The position numbers and the translations under genes were made by a program. A model generated the notes under the pieces. The model had not been told where the DNA came from and did no database searches. It saw only the letters and a list, made by a program, of their open reading frames with translations. A stretch of 7,919 bases of DNA from assembly GCA_036273935.1 (NCBI GenBank), contig DASUGQ010000301.1:1-7919 (forward strand), given 5' to 3'. Below, piece by piece: positions 1 through 6,839 of this stretch. How positions within the stretch are numbered: the stretch's first letter is position 1; the number at the start of each line of letters is the position of its first letter. The DNA comes from ZC4RG29 sp036273935 (lineage in GTDB: Bacteria; Bacteroidota; Bacteroidia; Cytophagales; Cyclobacteriaceae).

Positions 1-1191
1 ACAGCGAACCTATCCACTAATCCGCGGCTTCACAAAGAGATTAAGCTGGCGGAGAAGCTTGGGTATCATGTCTCCTATGTCGCTTTCAGGCAAGGTGGCT
101 GGAGTGACGAAAAGGATCAATCATTGATCGAAGACCTGGCCGCAAGGCCTTTTTACCTTTCGGCTTTACGTAAACCCTATTGGCCCTGGTTTTTTGGCAC
201 CTTGATGAGTTTGGTATGCCAATGGTTATGGCCGTTTTTCCCGGAAAATTTATGGATCGCAGCCGTCGCACACAACAAAAGGACTTTTCATATTCTAACT
301 TTTCTCCGCTCAAACAAACAGTGCTATGATCTTGTGATAGGGCACAACCTTGGGGCGCTATACCCAGCCTTTGTATTTTCTTCAAAACTGAAAACACCGT
401 TTGCTTTTGACATAGAGGACTATCACCCCGGGGAATCATCAGCGGTCCCCATCAAAGGAGAAGTGGAAAGAAGAAAATTTCTCCTGTCATCCATTTTGCC
501 ACACGCCTCTTATTATTCTTATGCAAGCCCCATGATCGGCCAGCACGTTGGAGACCTCCTGCATCCTTCCCTGTTTGCGCGCAAGTTTCTCGTTAACAAT
601 AGTTTCTCCCAAGGCGAATTTGTGCCACCGGAGCCCCCGACAGACAAGCTTAAAATGGTGTGGTTTTCACAAAATATTAACTATGGGCGTGGCCTTGAGT
701 GGTTGTTGCCTATGTTGGACAGGTTCAAACACGATATTCAATTAGTTTTGATTGGGTTACTAAATCCTGGTTTTTACGAGGAGCATCTTTCCGGGAGAAA
801 ATACATTCAATTGGTAGCCCCGATGTCTCCCAGTGCCCTTAATGCTTCTTTGTCACAATATGACGTTGGCCTTGCGTTAGAATTAAACACCACAGACCTC
901 AACAGGCAGATATGCCTGACGAATAAAATATGGTCTTATCTTCAAGCGGGTCTCTATATTTTGGCTACGGATACACCCGCCCAGCAACTTTTCATGTCGG
1001 AACATCCTTCCCGCGGATTGGTTGTCGCGCAAAATATTGATTCGATACATGAGGCCATTGAGAAAATCTTATCCACGAAAGATCAAATCAGGAGAGAGTT
1101 GAATTACCGCTACGAGAAAGGAAAGGAGTCTTCGTGGGAAGTAGAGAGCGTAAAGCTTCAGCAGACCTGGCGTGAAATTCTTCATGCGTAG
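1..1191 (+). CDS. GT-B glycosyltransferase, 5' end cut by the window
   Basis: Predicted glycosyltransferase of the GT4-like GT-B type, acting at the cytoplasmic face of the inner membrane on a surface-glycan precursor. The frame is open from base 1 and 396 residues are visible. The first visible residues (ANLSTNPRLHKEIKLAEKLG) match the usual opening of these enzymes, so probably only a few to about 15 residues are missing. A Trp/Phe-rich hydrophobic stretch at visible residues 60-80 could hold the protein at the membrane. GHNLGALYP (114-122) and DIEDYHPGE (137-145) are typical of the acceptor domain. The C-terminal donor domain has LTNKIWSYLQAG (306-317), the equivalent of the common NKLFEYLxxG motif, but with Ser312 where a Glu is usual. 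A TTG at 124 could be called as a start but would remove the conserved N-terminus, so I reject it. The stop is directly followed by the next ATG. Sugar specificity cannot be told. Confidence 0.88.
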   Translation, partial: TANLSTNPRLHKEIKLAEKLGYHVSYVAFRQGGWSDEKDQSLIEDLAARPFYLSALRKPYWPWFFGTLMSLVCQWLWPFFPENLWIAAVAHNKRTFHILTFLRSNKQCYDLVIGHNLGALYPAFVFSSKLKTPFAFDIEDYHPGESSAVPIKGEVERRKFLLSSILPHASYYSYASPMIGQHVGDLLHPSLFARKFLVNNSFSQGEFVPPEPPTDKLKMVWFSQNINYGRGLEWLLPMLDRFKHDIQLVLIGLLNPGFYEEHLSGRKYIQLVAPMSPSALNASLSQYDVGLALELNTTDLNRQICLTNKIWSYLQAGLYILATDTPAQQLFMSEHPSRGLVVAQNIDSIHEAIEKILSTKDQIRRELNYRYEKGKESSWEVESVKLQQTWREILHA

Positions 1192-2514
1192 ATGAAAAAT
1201 ATCCTCATTATTTATCCTCACTGGCCCCCATCTAACCTCGCGGGTGTGCACAGGCCACGTCTAATGGCCAATTATCTTCACTTGTATGGATGGCATCCAA
1301 TCGTTTTAACTGTTCATCAAAACTTTTACGAGGAAACTCCCGACTTCAGTCTCGGCCAAACGGTTGCTGATCATGTGGAGGTGCTAAAGGTGAATGCGCG
1401 GGACGTGAGGAAGCCAAGATTAATCGGTGACATCGGGTTGAGGGGATTTTCAAATTTATACCGGCAGGCCCTTCGTATCCTTCGCATGAGGAAGATTGAT
1501 TTTATATGGATCCCCATACCTTCCTTTTATATGGCCCTGCTGGGGCGACTGCTCCACCGAAAGACGAAGGTTCCCTATGGCATCGATTATATCGATCCGT
1601 GGGTGAGGGACATTACCGGCCGAAAGAACTGGCGAAATTTATTCAGCAACTCGCTCGCGGAAATTCTTGAACCCATTGCCATCAAAAAGTCCGTGTTGAT
1701 CACGGGGGTTTCGGAAGCCTATTACATGCCGGCTTTGGAACGAAATTTTAAGTCCAGTGAGATCATATCTTCCACTGCCCTTCATCGTTCCGGGGATTTG
1801 GCCAGGCAGAATGGGAGAGTTGTTACCCATCTCGCTTTTCCATACGGTTTTGATCCTCATGACCATGAGATAAAACTCGAAAAAATTGAATTGCCCTGGA
1901 AGGGAATTCCAGGTTGCAAACCTCTTGTTTATGCCGGCGCGTTTTTGCCAAACTCACGGCCTTTTATCGATTCCTTTTTCAAAAGCATTCGTGCCCTCCG
2001 GGATGAACATCTTTGGGATGAAAATGTCCACCTGTTTTTTCTGGGTACCGGCAATTATGTCGGCAAAACTATTCGCGATTACGCCAAAGATTCAGGAATA
2101 GAAACGATCGTCCATGAGACCAGGGACCGCTTCCCATTCCTGCATATTCTTAATTTCCTTTCACGGAGTTTTGGCGTGATGGTGATCGGTTCTACGGAAA
2201 GACATTACACCGCCAGTAAAGTTTACCAGGCTGTGTTAAGCAAGCGTCCCGTTCTGGCTTTGTTGCACGAGGAAAGTTCGGCCTGCCGGGTATTGAAGGA
2301 AGTAAAGGCTGGCGACTATACCGTGGACTGGACCCCGGCGCTGGGCGATCAGCGTTTTCAGGAGAAGATACGGCATAATTTATCGCGGCTCATCTCGGGG
2401 AATGAGCCCTGGTCGCCTGATTATACATTACTGGAGGAAAAATATTCATCCAGGGCTTTGGCCAAATCCCTGGCTGATGGGATTGATGATGTGCTGCGCC
2501 TGGCGCGAAAATGA
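1192..2514 (+). CDS. GT-B (GT4-like) glycosyltransferase
   Basis: Predicted glycosyltransferase of 440 residues, a normal to slightly long length for GT4-like enzymes. The N-terminus, IIYPHWPPSNLAGVHRPRLM (6-25), is the typical glycine/proline loop after the first beta strand. YIDPWV (133-138) fits the acceptor domain, and FPYGFDPHDHE (216-226) fits the linker before the donor domain. The donor domain starts around LVYAGAF (245-251) and contains LFFLGTG (281-287) and HYTASKVYQAVLSKRPVLAL (338-357). The last is the nucleotide-sugar-binding segment, with Gln346 where Glu is usual. No signal peptide or transmembrane helix is evident, so the enzyme is likely cytoplasmic and membrane-associated. 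The ATG begins on the base after the preceding TAG, and the stop overlaps the next start by four bases (ATGA, 2511-2514). Both arrangements point to one transcript with translational coupling. The substrate is unknown. Confidence 0.88.
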   Translation: MKNILIIYPHWPPSNLAGVHRPRLMANYLHLYGWHPIVLTVHQNFYEETPDFSLGQTVADHVEVLKVNARDVRKPRLIGDIGLRGFSNLYRQALRILRMRKIDFIWIPIPSFYMALLGRLLHRKTKVPYGIDYIDPWVRDITGRKNWRNLFSNSLAEILEPIAIKKSVLITGVSEAYYMPALERNFKSSEIISSTALHRSGDLARQNGRVVTHLAFPYGFDPHDHEIKLEKIELPWKGIPGCKPLVYAGAFLPNSRPFIDSFFKSIRALRDEHLWDENVHLFFLGTGNYVGKTIRDYAKDSGIETIVHETRDRFPFLHILNFLSRSFGVMVIGSTERHYTASKVYQAVLSKRPVLALLHEESSACRVLKEVKAGDYTVDWTPALGDQRFQEKIRHNLSRLISGNEPWSPDYTLLEEKYSSRALAKSLADGIDDVLRLARK

Positions 2515-3398
2515 AATTACTAATTCCACTTAAATACATTTATCACCACCCGCTCACGAAGGACAAGAGGTTTCGTTCGTTCGCCCGGTTCTTATACTGG
2601 CAAACAATTTCAAGAATAAGAAAAGAAGGGATACAGTTCAATTGGATCCATGGCGCCCGGCTATTTCTAAAGCGGGGTATGCATGGGGCTACCGGTAGTT
2701 ACTATGCTTATCTGCATGATTTCCAGGAAATGTCTTTCCTGCTCCACTTCCTCAATAAAGGGGATGTATTCTGGGACATTGGCGCCAATGTTGGATCATA
2801 CACCATCCTGGCGTCGAAGGTGGCAGGCGCCAGGGTCGTTGCATTTGAGCCCGTTCCCATGACCTATGAATACCTGAAAAAGAATATTGCATTAAATGAT
2901 CTTCTGGACCGGGCCATGGCCTTCAACATTGGGCTTTCCGATTCAAAAGGGAATTTAAATTTCACGAGGCATCTCGATACTGTCAATCACGTTGTGGTAA
3001 AGGATACCGCCGGAACTATACAGGTTGAGGTTGATACCTGTGACAGTATTCTTCAACAGACCGAATCTGTTCCGTCCATTATCAAACTGGATGTGGAAGG
3101 GTATGAACTTCCTGTATTGAAAGGCGCGGATACCTTGTTGCGAAATCACCGCCTTCAGTCCATCATCATAGAATTAAACGGGTTGGGGAAAAGGTTTGGA
3201 TTTCAGGATGATAAAATTCATGAAGTGATTTCCCGTTATGGATTCCTTCCATATGCCTATTTGCCGTTTGAACGGAAACTTGAACAACTTACGTGGCCTT
3301 TCCAGACTCCCAACATTATTTATTGCCGGGACATTGCAGCCGTTCAACAACGGTTGAAGGAAGGAATGCTCATCGAGACGCCGGGTTTTAAATTTTAG
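2511..3398 (+). CDS. FkbM-family SAM-dependent methyltransferase
   Basis: Predicted S-adenosylmethionine-dependent O-methyltransferase of the FkbM family, 295 residues, a usual length. The SAM-binding core is clear: GDVFWDIGANVGSYTILASK (84-103) is motif I, VVAFEPVP (109-116) carries the acidic residue expected to contact the SAM ribose (Glu113), IIKLDVEGYELPVLKGA (190-206) is the family's signature segment, and IIIELNG (218-224) is the following strand. The first 60 or so residues are a basic, aromatic-rich extension that may interact with the glycan substrate or the membrane. FkbM enzymes were named from macrolide biosynthesis but are common in polysaccharide loci, where they are assigned to methylating sugar hydroxyls. 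Its place between glycosyltransferase genes suggests it decorates a residue of the same repeat unit. The start overlaps the upstream stop as ATGA, which supports this start and coupled translation. The family call is firm; the target hydroxyl is unknown. Confidence 0.93.
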   Translation: MKLLIPLKYIYHHPLTKDKRFRSFARFLYWQTISRIRKEGIQFNWIHGARLFLKRGMHGATGSYYAYLHDFQEMSFLLHFLNKGDVFWDIGANVGSYTILASKVAGARVVAFEPVPMTYEYLKKNIALNDLLDRAMAFNIGLSDSKGNLNFTRHLDTVNHVVVKDTAGTIQVEVDTCDSILQQTESVPSIIKLDVEGYELPVLKGADTLLRNHRLQSIIIELNGLGKRFGFQDDKIHEVISRYGFLPYAYLPFERKLEQLTWPFQTPNIIYCRDIAAVQQRLKEGMLIETPGFKF

Positions 3399-3400
3399 AG

Positions 3401-4570
3401 ATGCGTAAAAAAAAACTGGCCGTTGTCACAACTCATCCCATACAGTATAATGCCCCTTTATTTAAGTTACTTACTGATCGGGGGAATATTCATGTAAAAG
3501 TTTTTTACACATGGTCACAAGCCCAACAACGTGTACCGGACAAAGGGTTTGCGCAGGAAATCCAATGGGATATCCCGTTGTTATCCGGCTATGAATACGA
3601 GTTTGTTATCAACACGGCCAGGAGACCTGGCAACAAGAATTTCATGGGAATAGTGACGCCTGGTCTCATACCTGCTGTAAGGGGTTACGATCCCGACGCC
3701 CTGTTGGTTTACGGCTGGAATTTCAAAAGTCATTATGATGCTATGCGCTATTTCAGCGGTAAGGTACCGGTCTGGTTTCGTGGAGATTCGCACCTGCTGG
3801 ATGAGAAGGCCGGCTTAAAAACCATGATGCGTCGCCTGGCCCTACGTTGGGTCTATCGCTCGGTCGACAAAGCATTTTACGTGGGGACTAACAACAAGGA
3901 CTATTTTCATGCACATGGGCTACGTGAACATCAACTGGTATATGCGCCACATGCGGTGGACCAACAGAGGTTTATCGATAGCGCTGATAAGATGTATGCG
4001 AAAAGCGCCTTAAGCTGGCGACAGGAATTGGGGTATTTGCCGGAGGATATTGTGATTCTTTTTGCCGGCAAGTTTGAGTCAAAGAAGAATCCCACTTTAT
4101 TAATAGAAGTCTTCAACAAGTATTTTAAAGATCAAGGCAAGCTGAAATTACTGATGGTGGGTAATGGCGTTGCGGAGGATGAACTGAGAAGCATGGCAAC
4201 GGGGAATGAGAACATCCGGTTCTTACCTTTCCATAACCAATCGCAAATGCCCCTTTTATACAGGGTTGGTGATGTTTTCTGCCTTCCTTCAAAAGGCCCT
4301 GGTGAGACCTGGGGTCTGGCTGTTAATGAGGCGCTGGCCTGCGGACTTCCCGTAATAGTAAGTGAAAAAGTAGGCTGCGCGAAAGATTTGATTTGCGATG
4401 ACGACATTGGATGGCGTTTTGACGCACAGGAGAAGCAGCAACTTGCAGGGATCATTCAAGGCATAAGGCCCGAACAGGTAAAGGACGAGGCGAAAAAGGT
4501 GAAACGTCAAACGTTCATTCAACAGTGGTCGTATCATTCAATCTGCAAGCCTATAGAAGAGAATATATGA
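3401..4570 (+). CDS. GT4-family glycosyltransferase with E-x7-E motif
   Basis: Predicted retaining GT4 glycosyltransferase, 389 residues, full length. The N-terminal domain opens with LAVVTTHPIQYNAPLFKLL (6-24), typical of a GT4 subgroup, and has VWFRGDSH (124-131). The donor domain begins with ILFAGKFESKKNPTLLIEVF (219-238), whose lysines are expected to contact the donor diphosphate. It goes on to LLMVGNG (250-256) and GPGETWGLAVNEALACGLPV (299-318). Here Glu302 and Glu310 form the E-x7-E motif, the clearest in this window. It ends with the usual WSY segment (376-378). The ATG at 3401 is two bases after the upstream TAG. An A9 run occupies codons 3-5. The stop TGA lies within ATGA, opening a 15-codon ORF that leads to the next gene. 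Sugar specificity is not visible. Confidence 0.93.
   Translation: MRKKKLAVVTTHPIQYNAPLFKLLTDRGNIHVKVFYTWSQAQQRVPDKGFAQEIQWDIPLLSGYEYEFVINTARRPGNKNFMGIVTPGLIPAVRGYDPDALLVYGWNFKSHYDAMRYFSGKVPVWFRGDSHLLDEKAGLKTMMRRLALRWVYRSVDKAFYVGTNNKDYFHAHGLREHQLVYAPHAVDQQRFIDSADKMYAKSALSWRQELGYLPEDIVILFAGKFESKKNPTLLIEVFNKYFKDQGKLKLLMVGNGVAEDELRSMATGNENIRFLPFHNQSQMPLLYRVGDVFCLPSKGPGETWGLAVNEALACGLPVIVSEKVGCAKDLICDDDIGWRFDAQEKQQLAGIIQGIRPEQVKDEAKKVKRQTFIQQWSYHSICKPIEENI
3407..3415 (+). repeat. A9 homopolymer at codons 3-5 of the GT4 gene
   Basis: Nine consecutive A residues encode Lys3-Lys4-Lys5 of the glycosyltransferase starting at 3401. A gain or loss of one A would shift the frame near the N-terminus. Tracts of this length can cause polymerase slippage in replication or transcription. 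As read here the gene is in frame. Confidence 0.6.
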
Positions 4571-4614
4571 TCTTATCCGCGGGCTTTCGCTGGAACAGTT
4601 CAGTTGCTGAATGA
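4567..4614 (+). other. 15-codon bridging ORF between two glycosyltransferase genes
   Basis: A small ATG-initiated ORF (MILSAGFRWNSSVAE, then TGA) fills the 40-bp gap between the glycosyltransferase genes ending at 4570 and starting at 4611. Its ATG overlaps the upstream stop as ATGA (4567-4570), and its own stop overlaps the downstream start as ATGA (4611-4614). It could let ribosomes pass from one gene to the next without releasing the message. It has no recognisable family and may be chance. Its geometry is the only support, so the peptide itself is doubtful. Confidence 0.3.
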
Positions 4615-5636
4615 AAATCTCCAGGATCTTAATGGTGGGATCGGACAAAGTTTTTGCCATAGAAAATTATTACTTAAAATATCTTAAGGCCTCAGGAATC
4701 GATGTGATCCACCTCTCAGCCAGGAGTATCTTCTATGATCATTACCAACGTAATTTTGTAAACAAGATTTTCTTCCGACTGGGTGTATCTGCCGTTTATA
4801 AAAAAATCAACAAACAATTTAAAGAAGCAGTCCTTCGATTCAGGCCGGAGATCATCTGGGTTTTCAAGGGCATGGAGCTTTTCCCTGCCTCACTGGTTTG
4901 GGCGAAAAGCAACGCTATACTCGTCAACTATAATGCAGACAATCCGTTTTTCTTCATGGGCAAGGGGAGTGGCAACCGGAATCTTACCGATTCCCTGGGT
5001 CTTTATGATTTGCATTTGACCTACAACCATTCCGTTAAGAGCCGCCTTGAGCAATCCTTTAACGTTAAGGTGGCGCTACTGCCTTTCGGCTTTGATGTAG
5101 ACGAGGAGTTGTTTCAATGCTGCCAGGACCAGGAGGAGATCCGTGAGACATGTTTTCTTGGTAACCCTGAACGACAGCGCGCCGGCTTTATTCATGCTTT
5201 GGCCGAACTTGGCGTTGGTATTACCCTTTATGGCAATGACTGGAGTAAGTTTATTAGTCACCCGCTCGTTATCATCAATAAACCGGTCGAGGGTTTGGAG
5301 TCGTGGAAGGTCTTAAGGAGGTACCGTGTACAACTCAATTTAATGCGGGTTCATAATGAAGACGCTCACAACATGAGAACCTTTCAGGTTCCTGCCATCG
5401 GGGGCATTATGGTGGCCCCGGATACACCTGATCATCGTACATTTTTTGAGGATGGAAAAGAAGTTTTTCTTTTCAGCGATGTAGCTGATTGTGCCGAAAA
5501 GATCAAAATGATCATGAGCCTTTCCCGTGAGCGAGCGAACCGGATCAGGCATGCGGCCAGAATGAGATCAACCACATCCGGATATAGCTATCGGGACAGA
5601 ACTGCGCAAGTGTTGTCGGAGATGAAACAATTATAA
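4611..5636 (+). CDS. CgeB-like GT-B glycosyltransferase
   Basis: Predicted glycosyltransferase resembling the CgeB/'spore maturation protein' group (Glyco_trans_1_2 type C-terminus), 341 residues. The first domain has ILMVGSDKVFAIENYYLKYL (6-25), the segment FRPEIIWVFKGMEL (77-90) and NYNADNPFF (106-114), which are common in this group. LPFGFDVD (157-164) precedes the donor domain. That domain has CFLGNPERQR (181-190), ITLYGNDW (204-211) and the diagnostic NLMRVHNEDAHNMRTFQVPA (243-262), followed by FFEDGKEVFLF (278-288). In many relatives the residue after RTF is Glu; here it is Gln259. No membrane helix is apparent. The start is fixed by an in-frame TGA at 4608-4610 directly before the ATG. 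Despite the family nickname there is no reason to think of sporulation here, since the neighbours are polysaccharide enzymes. The substrate is unknown. Confidence 0.87.
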   Translation: MKISRILMVGSDKVFAIENYYLKYLKASGIDVIHLSARSIFYDHYQRNFVNKIFFRLGVSAVYKKINKQFKEAVLRFRPEIIWVFKGMELFPASLVWAKSNAILVNYNADNPFFFMGKGSGNRNLTDSLGLYDLHLTYNHSVKSRLEQSFNVKVALLPFGFDVDEELFQCCQDQEEIRETCFLGNPERQRAGFIHALAELGVGITLYGNDWSKFISHPLVIINKPVEGLESWKVLRRYRVQLNLMRVHNEDAHNMRTFQVPAIGGIMVAPDTPDHRTFFEDGKEVFLFSDVADCAEKIKMIMSLSRERANRIRHAARMRSTTSGYSYRDRTAQVLSEMKQL

Positions 5637-5637
5637 G

Positions 5638-6756
5638 GTGAGTCCCGTTGTCCTTGTCCATTTTTCACCCGTTGAATTATACCCGCCCATTCAAAACCTT
5701 GTCAGGGTACTGGAAAAGGAAGCGAGCAACAGACAATTTGTTTTGATAACCACTATCCCATCCGTTGACTTAACCCTTTTTGAAGCCAGTTCAGTCCAGA
5801 TTAAACGGAAAGGTAAAATTGATGTCAAGGCATCAGCCTGGCGCCGTTTTGTAAATTATATATTCTTTCATCTTTTCACCCTTCAGTTTCTCATACGATA
5901 CAGGCCGGATACCGTTATTTATTTTGAAACACTTTCGTCTTTTCCGGTATATCTTTACAAGCGCTATATAAAACGCGGCGCCAGAATTTTTATCCACTAT
6001 CACGAATATACCAGCACGGATGAATATCAGAATGGCAGGAGGCTGCCGAGGCTATTCCACCTGCTTGAAAAGAAATTGTATGCCGGTGCCCGTTGGGTTT
6101 CTCATACCAATGAAGTTCGCATGAAGAAATTCAAGGAGGACATTTCGCCGCTTATTATCTCCAATGACCATTTGCTCCCCAATTACCCCCCCTCCACATG
6201 GCGGACCAATCCACCGGTAGTTAACACGTTGCCCATAAAAATCATTTATGCGGGTGCCTTAAGTTTGTCAACCATGTATACAAGAGAATTTGCCGAATGG
6301 GTCCTGGACCAGGATGGCAAAGCAGTGTGGGATATCTATAGTTTCAATTATTCACCTGACGCAAGAGACTATCTTACGGGGCTTAATTCTCCATGGATAC
6401 GATTTAACCAGGGAGTAAATTATGACCGGTTACCGACGGTATTACGAGCGTATCATGCAGGTGTTATTCTCTACAAAGGGCATACGCCAAATTATGTCTA
6501 TAATGCCCCCAATAAATTATTTGAATACCTGGTTTGCGGATTGGATGTCTGGTTTCCAAAAGAAATGCGCGGTTGTTATCCCTATATAACGGAAGGACAC
6601 TACCCGAAAGTCGTTTGTATTGACTTCCGGGAACTTCACCAGTTGGATCTTCAATCGCTTATTTCAAAAGAGAACCATGAATTTCAGGACAGGGGATTTT
6701 ATTGCGAACCCGTTTACGAAAATTTTTACCAGGTTGTAACCAAAAATCAGGGGTAG
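5638..6756 (+). CDS. GT-B (GT4-like) glycosyltransferase, GTG start
   Basis: Predicted glycosyltransferase of 372 residues. Visible signs are the N-terminal strand VVLVHFSP (4-11), a hydrophobic and aromatic stretch at 71-87 that may associate with the membrane, IHYHEYTSTDEY (119-130) in the acceptor domain, KIIYAGALS (201-209) opening the donor domain, and YNAPNKLFEYLVCGLDVWFP (288-307). In the last segment Glu297 sits at the usual nucleotide-sugar-contacting position. The start is GTG at 5638, one base after the upstream TAA. An in-frame TGA at 5623-5625 leaves no ATG or TTG upstream, and the first internal Met is at residue 162, beyond most of the N-terminal domain, so GTG is well supported. 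A C7 run lies at 6186-6192 within the gene. Reaction and linkage cannot be assigned beyond the fold class. Confidence 0.85.
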   Translation: MSPVVLVHFSPVELYPPIQNLVRVLEKEASNRQFVLITTIPSVDLTLFEASSVQIKRKGKIDVKASAWRRFVNYIFFHLFTLQFLIRYRPDTVIYFETLSSFPVYLYKRYIKRGARIFIHYHEYTSTDEYQNGRRLPRLFHLLEKKLYAGARWVSHTNEVRMKKFKEDISPLIISNDHLLPNYPPSTWRTNPPVVNTLPIKIIYAGALSLSTMYTREFAEWVLDQDGKAVWDIYSFNYSPDARDYLTGLNSPWIRFNQGVNYDRLPTVLRAYHAGVILYKGHTPNYVYNAPNKLFEYLVCGLDVWFPKEMRGCYPYITEGHYPKVVCIDFRELHQLDLQSLISKENHEFQDRGFYCEPVYENFYQVVTKNQG

Positions 6757-6761
6757 ATTGT

Positions 6762-6839
6762 ATGGTTTACCCAAAAGAATCTCACCTTGTCATTCTAACA
6801 TCACAAGATTGCTACGCGGCGCACATCATAGATGAATAG
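6762..6839 (+). other. 25-codon ORF spanning the 75-bp gap before the Wzy-like gene
   Basis: An ATG at 6762, five bases after the upstream stop, opens a 25-residue frame that runs through almost the whole gap and ends at TAG 6837-6839, overlapping the first eight bases of the Wzy-like gene. The peptide starts MVYPKESHLV and is not recognisable. It could be a coupling leader, a decayed remnant or chance. The same gap holds no convincing Bacteroidota-type promoter (TTTG near -33 with TAnnTTTG near -7) and no hairpin with a T tract. Confidence 0.25.

Noticed and set aside
86..439. 117-codon minus-strand ORF
   Set aside because: It is antisense to the conserved first glycosyltransferase and shows no motif.
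124..1191. TTG at 124 as the start of the first glycosyltransferase
   Set aside because: The frame is open back to base 1 and codes for a conserved GT N-terminal segment (NPRLHKEIKLAEKLGY), so the true start is left of the window.
1895..1913. Seven-base inverted repeat CCTGGAA/TTCCAGG with a five-base loop
   Set aside because: It lies inside a glycosyltransferase coding region, has no following T tract, and a stem of this length is expected by chance.
4132..4537. Minus-strand ORFs of 107 and 82 codons
   Set aside because: They are shadows of the conserved E-x7-E region of the GT4 gene, with low-complexity composition and no family likeness.
4550..4640. Frameshift splitting one longer protein across 4570/4611
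   Set aside because: Both flanking proteins are complete members of different glycosyltransferase groups with their own N- and C-terminal signatures.
6186..6192. C7 run as a phase-variation site
   Set aside because: Seven bases is short, it falls mid-gene as Tyr-Pro-Pro-Ser codons, and nothing else suggests switching.
6757..6831. Promoter or terminator in the 75-bp gap
   Set aside because: No TTTG/TAnnTTTG pair at suitable spacing and no hairpin followed by T residues could be found by eye.
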